DNA from: CAYLLD01 sp964425135
GTDB taxonomy: Bacteria > Pseudomonadota > Alphaproteobacteria > Rhodobacterales > Rhodobacteraceae
Direction of reading: 5' to 3'
NCBI GenBank assembly: GCA_964425135.1
Contig: CAYRKW010000033.1
Location: 1-36,300, forward strand
DNA: 36,300 nucleotides
The stretch's first letter is position 1; each line of letters starts with the position of its first letter. Shown here piece after piece: positions 33,495 to 36,300 of this stretch. Both the position numbers and the translations under genes were made by a program. The notes under the pieces were generated by a model. It had not been told where the DNA came from, did no database searches, and saw nothing but the letters and a program-made list of their open reading frames with translations.

Positions 33495-33595
33495 CTCGAT
33501 GATGTAGAACTCGCCATCTTCAATCAGGAACTCGATGGTAGCCGCCCCGATGTAGTTGATCGAGGCCACGGCGTCGGCGCAAACTNNNNNNNNNN
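33495..33595. other. Chimeric contig end plus 10-N join inside pccA
   Basis: Bases 33495-33585 translate on the minus strand to a different biotin carboxylase (segments ADAVASINYIGAATIEFL and EDGEFYIIEMN), closer to acetyl-CoA carboxylase AccC than to PccA. They are followed by N at 33586-33595. The 20 bases 33475-33494 and 33596-33615 are identical, which is where the pieces should have been merged. This stretch should be treated as assembly error rather than biology. Confidence 0.8.
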
Positions 33596-34479
33596 ACCTG
33601 AAGGCGGGTGTTCATTTCAAGAAAGTAGAAATTCTAGTCGCCATCCACGATGAACTCGACGGTGCCAGCCGAGCAATAGTCAACGGCTTGCGCGAGTGCG
33701 ACGGCCTCTTCGCCCATGGCTTTACGTGTTTTTTCATCCAAGAACGGGGACGGGGCCTCTTCCACGACCTTTTGGTTGCGGCGCTGGATCGAGCATTCGC
33801 GCTCGCCCATGTAGATGCAATTGCCGTGGGTGTCGCCGAGCACCTGAATTTCGATATGGCGCGGTTGGGTGACAAATTTTTCGATGAAGATGCGATCATC
33901 GCCGAAAGAGGCGGCTGCTTCGTTTTTGGAGGACTGGAAGCCTTCGCGTGCCTGTTCATCATCCCAGGCAATCCGCATGCCTTTTCCGCCGCCACCAGCG
34001 GAGGCCTTGATCATCACCGGATAGCCGACTTCGTTGGAAATTTTCACCGCCTCATCGGCATCTTCAATCAGTCCCATATATCCAGGAACGGTTGAGACAT
34101 TTGCCTCCTTTGCGAGCTTCTTGGAGGTGATCTTGTCGCCCATCGCCTCAATCGCGCCAGCTGGGGGGCCGATGAAGGCGATACCGGCTTTGTCGAGTGC
34201 TTGGGCGAAGAGTTTATTTTCCGACAAAAAGCCATAGCCCGGATGGACGGCCTCAGCACCTGTTTGCTTGATCGCCTCCATGATTTTGTCGATCACGATA
34301 TAGCTTTCGGCGGCAGGCGGCGGGCCGATGTGAACGGCTTCATCTGCCATTTTCACATGCAGTGCGTTGCGATCCGCGTCGGAATAGACGGCCACGGTCG
34401 CAATGCCCATTTTTCGAGCGGTTTTGATTACGCGGCAGGCGATCTCGCCTCGGTTGGCTATCAGTATCTTCTTGAACAT
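33596..34479 (-). CDS. pccA: Propionyl-CoA carboxylase alpha subunit, N-terminal part
   Basis: Biotin-carboxylase domain from the true start: FKKILIANRGEIACRVIK, then the ATP-grasp glycine loop KASAGGGGKGMRIAW, and GERECSIQRRNQKVVEEAPSP region residues. The frame meets a TAG at 33634-33636 (codon 282) within ...FIVDGD-stop-NFYFLEMNTRLQ. The residues on both sides match PccA, so the stop is most likely a base error near the contig end (for example CAG or AAG read as TAG) rather than real inactivation. Beyond it the frame joins the C-terminal part through a 20-base repeat. A strong terminator lies upstream, so pccA probably has its own promoter in the short spacer or depends on read-through. 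Confidence 0.88.
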
Positions 34480-34511
34480 CTGGATCGTCCTTCGCGGTCA
34501 GCAAAAAGCAA

Positions 34512-34544
34512 ACGCCGCACGCGGGGTGGTCCCGCATGCGGCGT
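34512..34544 (-). terminator. Rho-independent terminator after the small lipoprotein gene
   Basis: ACGCCGCACGCGGG (34512-34525) and CCCGCATGCGGCGT (34531-34544) pair over 14 bases with one mismatch and a five-base loop. On the minus strand the stem is followed by TTGCTTTTTGC, a fair T tract. It begins 23 bases after the lipoprotein stop codon and ends 32 bases before pccA, so it should separate the two units. Confidence 0.8.
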
Positions 34545-34567
34545 CAATTGTCGAATTGAGTGTGGTT

Positions 34568-34792
34568 TTAGCGGATCGGTGTGCCCGCATCGTCGCATTT
34601 TTCAGGATTGTTCTGGCAGAAGAGAACATTGCCACCGGCCCCAAGTGCAGCGCCTGCAAGCACATCGCCGTCCGTGATGAGCGCAGCGCCCGCACCAGCG
34701 GCTGCACCAACCGCGGCCTGCTCGCCCAATGTGTCGCCGCAGGCGGATAGGCCCAAAGCAGCAACCGCTGCGAGAATGAGTGATTTTGACAT
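34568..34792 (-). CDS. Small lipoprotein, Gly/Ala-rich
   Basis: 74 residues. The signal peptide ends with the lipobox LSAC. The mature part has an AAVGAAAGAGAAL stretch, which is glycine-zipper-like, then a second AlaGly run and two Cys near the C-terminus (FCQNNPEKCDD) that may form a disulfide. The frame is open to 34924, but AAGGGG seven bases ahead and the signal peptide place the start at ATG 34792. Such small lipoproteins are common next to pccA in this group; the role is unknown. It ends before a strong terminator. Confidence 0.8.
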   Translation of the reverse strand: MSKSLILAAVAALGLSACGDTLGEQAAVGAAAGAGAALITDGDVLAGAALGAGGNVLFCQNNPEKCDDAGTPIR

Positions 34793-34883
34793 AGTTTGCC
34801 CCTTGCTCGAATTACGATTGCACAAAGGATAGCGTGGAATAACAATCGCCCCAAGCACAATCTGGTGATGTGAAATCGCGGCA

Positions 34884-35240
34884 TCAAAACGCCTCCGGAA
34901 ACGAGGCGCGGGCAAGGCTTGCATCGATTTTCAACATGGCCTCGTAGGATGCAGGGTCGAACGGGTCGGTGGCGGGAATGACTTCACGGCCAAAAAGCCA
35001 GGACAGGCGGCCCGCATCGAGATTGCCGCGCTCAAATGGCTCTTCGCCAAAATGCTCCCACAGGCAGGCCATGAAATAGGCATCCGCCTCACGCTCTTGC
35101 GGGCGACGGTCCTTGTGGCGCTCGCGGGCGACGAGCGGGGTGACGCCCTTGGGGTTGGCGCGGCGCAGGGTGAACTGGAAGTCGGTGCCGGGCAGACGTC
35201 CGGGAAACCCGCGATGTTTGAGCATATAGGGCAGGGCCAT
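34884..35240 (-). CDS. Small protein of unknown function
   Basis: 118 residues from ATG 35240; four more residues are possible from 35252. It begins LPYMLKHRGFPGRLPGTD and is rich in Arg, Lys and acidic residues (RERHKDRRPQEREADAY), with FGREVIPATDPFDP near the end. No signal peptide or membrane helix is seen. I do not recognise the family. It sits between the lipoprotein gene and a long palindromic repeat, on the same strand as its neighbours. Codon composition resembles surrounding genes, so I take it as real. Confidence 0.6.
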   Translation of the reverse strand: MALPYMLKHRGFPGRLPGTDFQFTLRRANPKGVTPLVARERHKDRRPQEREADAYFMACLWEHFGEEPFERGNLDAGRLSWLFGREVIPATDPFDPASYEAMLKIDASLARASFPEAF

Positions 35241-35247
35241 GGGCTTA

Positions 35248-35324
35248 CACACCCCGTCCCGGGCGTGACCCGGGACCTCTATCGGTCCGGAGGAGGCCCC
35301 GGATCAGGTCCGGGGCGGGGTGTG
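35248..35324. repeat. Long imperfect inverted repeat, REP/RPE-like
   Basis: Two 32-base arms (35248-35279 and 35293-35324) match as reverse complements at 27 of 32 positions around a 13-base loop. Each arm is also a small palindrome (CCCGGGCGTGACCCGGG in the left, CCCCGGATCAGGTCCGGGG in the right). GC-rich elements of the CCGGATCAGGTCCGG type are scattered repeats in many alphaproteobacterial genomes. It lies between the cupin gene and the unknown gene downstream, where it could end transcription or stabilise mRNA ends. Confidence 0.75.
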
Positions 35325-35339
35325 CGTGGAGGAGGGGCA

Positions 35340-35729
35340 TCAGGTTGGAGCCTCCGCAGTATGCGTTGCAAATTCAGCCGGAGACGTGACTTCCAGCAGC
35401 TCCATATCGTCCGAATGACGCACTTCGCGATGCACGATGCCGGGTGGTTGCAGAACGGATGATCCGGCGCGGAGCATAACCTTGCCATGCCCCTCGTACT
35501 CGAACTCGACCCAGCCTTTGGTGACATAGACGAGCTGAAAGTCGAGCGTGTGGGTGTGCCATTCCTGCGCGGACTCATCACCGGGGATCGCGCGGATCAC
35601 ATGCGCACCGAACGCGCCGTTGGTGGCTTGCGGGATGCCCAAGTGGCGGTATTCGAAGAAGGAGCGCAGGCCTGCGGCTTCGAATGGCGAGGCGTCGGCG
35701 TGGGAGATGGTGAGGGTGTGGTCAGGCAT
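35340..35729 (-). CDS. Single-domain cupin protein
   Basis: 129 residues with one conserved cupin barrel: the first motif around EWHTHTLDFQLVYVTKGWVEFEYEG contains His-x-His and an acidic residue, and the second is PPGIVHREV with its His, so a metal site is likely. Small cupins include isomerases, dioxygenases and sugar-binding proteins; the substrate cannot be told. The start ATG overlaps the stop of the upstream unknown gene by eight bases. Confidence 0.82.
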   Translation of the reverse strand: MPDHTLTISHADASPFEAAGLRSFFEYRHLGIPQATNGAFGAHVIRAIPGDESAQEWHTHTLDFQLVYVTKGWVEFEYEGHGKVMLRAGSSVLQPPGIVHREVRHSDDMELLEVTSPAEFATHTAEAPT

Positions 35730-36234
35730 TTTTCACCAATTTGTCGAACCTGCCAAATGGCGGTAGCTTGTTGGTTTCTCTAATAAGTTCAGCGAGTTCT
35801 TTCGCTTCATGAATGTAGTATTTGAGTCTTTGAGTGTTCACATCGGAAACGTCATGTGGTTCGAGCCAAAGTTGCCAACCAACTCCAAGATATTGCTCTT
35901 CAGTAATGCACTGAAACTCAAAATCGGCAATTCTTGCAATTATGTCATGGTTTAATCCACTCACGCCTTCAGCGAGTTCCAAAAAATTGAACTTTGGAAA
36001 AGAAACGATTTCATTCATTGGCTCTGGTGAAAACCTCTGAGTCGCTTCAAACTCGTCGATCACGCTTTGGCATTTGAGGCTTACAATCATGAGCGCATTT
36101 GAAAGTTTAAATGCTTCGGTCCTCGCAATTCGTTTTGTTACCTGCCTTTTTTCAAGTTGCTCGCGCATCAACTGGATCAACTGAACGAATATGGCGGTTA
36201 CCAAACCCATTGAAAGAAATTCCTGCCAGCTCAT
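35722..36234 (-). CDS. AT-rich membrane-anchored protein of unknown function
   Basis: 170 residues. The N-terminal hydrophobic helix lies near residues 5-22 (EFLSMGLVTAIFVQLIQLM), then a basic stretch EKRQVTKRIARTEAFK and a helical acidic domain with LWLEPHDVSD near the end. No family recognised. AGGAG precedes the ATG closely. Base composition is visibly lower in GC than neighbours (one counted 60-base line is 38 percent GC against 72 percent in the adjoining cupin gene), suggesting later acquisition between pccB and the cupin gene. Confidence 0.7.
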   Translation of the reverse strand: MSWQEFLSMGLVTAIFVQLIQLMREQLEKRQVTKRIARTEAFKLSNALMIVSLKCQSVIDEFEATQRFSPEPMNEIVSFPKFNFLELAEGVSGLNHDIIARIADFEFQCITEEQYLGVGWQLWLEPHDVSDVNTQRLKYYIHEAKELAELIRETNKLPPFGRFDKLVKNA

Positions 36235-36246
36235 TCTCCTGGATAC

Positions 36247-36300
36247 TCACAACGGAATATTATCATGCTTCTTCCACGGATTTTTCAACGACTTGCCCCG
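36247..36300 (-). CDS. pccB: Propionyl-CoA carboxylase beta subunit, last 17 residues
   Basis: The window edge cuts this gene. The minus strand reads 17 codons ending KNPWKKHDNIPL and a TGA at 36247-36249. This is the characteristic C-terminus of PccB, the carboxyltransferase subunit that partners PccA. The remainder lies beyond 36300. It is upstream of the unknown gene by 12 bases on the same strand. The assignment rests on a short but distinctive tail and on the pccA and mutase genes nearby. Confidence 0.8.
   Translation of the reverse strand, partial: RGKSLKNPWKKHDNIPL

Noticed and set aside
33495..33585. A second biotin carboxylase (accC) gene fragment next to pccA as real biology
   Set aside because: It abuts an N join and shares a 20-base repeat with the other side. 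Removing it restores pccA in frame, so assembly error is simpler.
33634..33636. pccA as a true pseudogene because of the TAG
   Set aside because: Homology continues on both sides and the site is close to a contig end; a single base error explains it.
1..36300. CRISPR arrays, tRNA or rRNA genes, insertion sequences or prophage
   Set aside because: No regularly spaced repeats, cloverleaf-like segments, transposases, integrases or phage genes were seen on reading both strands.

Overview
The window looks like draft or metagenome-type sequence from a Rhodobacterales (Roseobacter-group) alphaproteobacterium. Support: moderate-to-high GC; strong protein resemblance to that group (MoxR/VWA/XdhC/MocA cassette, DUF4174 protein, SPOR lipoproteins, pccB-pccA-mutase neighbourhood); and tightly packed genes with repeated ATGA start/stop overlaps. 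The assembly is imperfect: two conventional 100-N gaps cut maeB/its neighbour and the methylmalonyl-CoA mutase gene, and a 10-N join cuts pccA. No rRNA, tRNA, CRISPR or insertion sequence was found.

Layout. 0.3-4.6 kb: a secreted-type dienelactone hydrolase, a SIMPL-domain protein and a large single-pass protein with a GspL-like N-terminus and a PilP/GspC-like C-terminus. 4.75-9.6 kb (minus strand): a molybdenum-hydroxylase maturation cassette (MoxR ATPase, VWA protein, XdhC, MoeA-like/MobA-like fusion) without any catalytic subunit in view. 9.8-14 kb: MgtE magnesium channel, 8-oxoguanine deaminase-type amidohydrolase and two tandem SPOR lipoproteins. 14-19.3 kb: a compact nucleoside-salvage operon cdd-deoC-deoA-deoB-add-upp. 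19.3-24.5 kb: a split phosphorelay. It consists of a periplasmic pterin-binding-like protein (5' end lost in a gap), a membrane sensor with a degenerate ATPase domain and a probable CTG start, a soluble kinase-receiver-Hpt protein, and a LuxO-like sigma-54 regulator. The regulator ends 24 bases before cdd. 24.6-26.7 kb: NADP-type malic enzyme. 26.8-28.1 kb: two tandem paralogous membrane proteins. 28.1-36.3 kb: the methylmalonyl pathway (mutase, pccA, tip of pccB) interspersed with a sulfotransferase-like protein, a DUF4174 protein, small lipoprotein, cupin and unknown membrane-anchored proteins.

How they work together. PccAB and the mutase take propionyl-CoA toward succinyl-CoA, and malic enzyme can draw C4 acids off to pyruvate; the epimerase is not in view. 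The deo/cdd/add/upp genes take nucleosides to bases and deoxyribose phosphate, ending in acetaldehyde and glyceraldehyde-3-phosphate. The least described piece is the pterin-protein/pseudokinase/soluble kinase/sigma-54 regulator set. Its sequence suggests that sensing and catalysis are divided between two histidine-kinase proteins.
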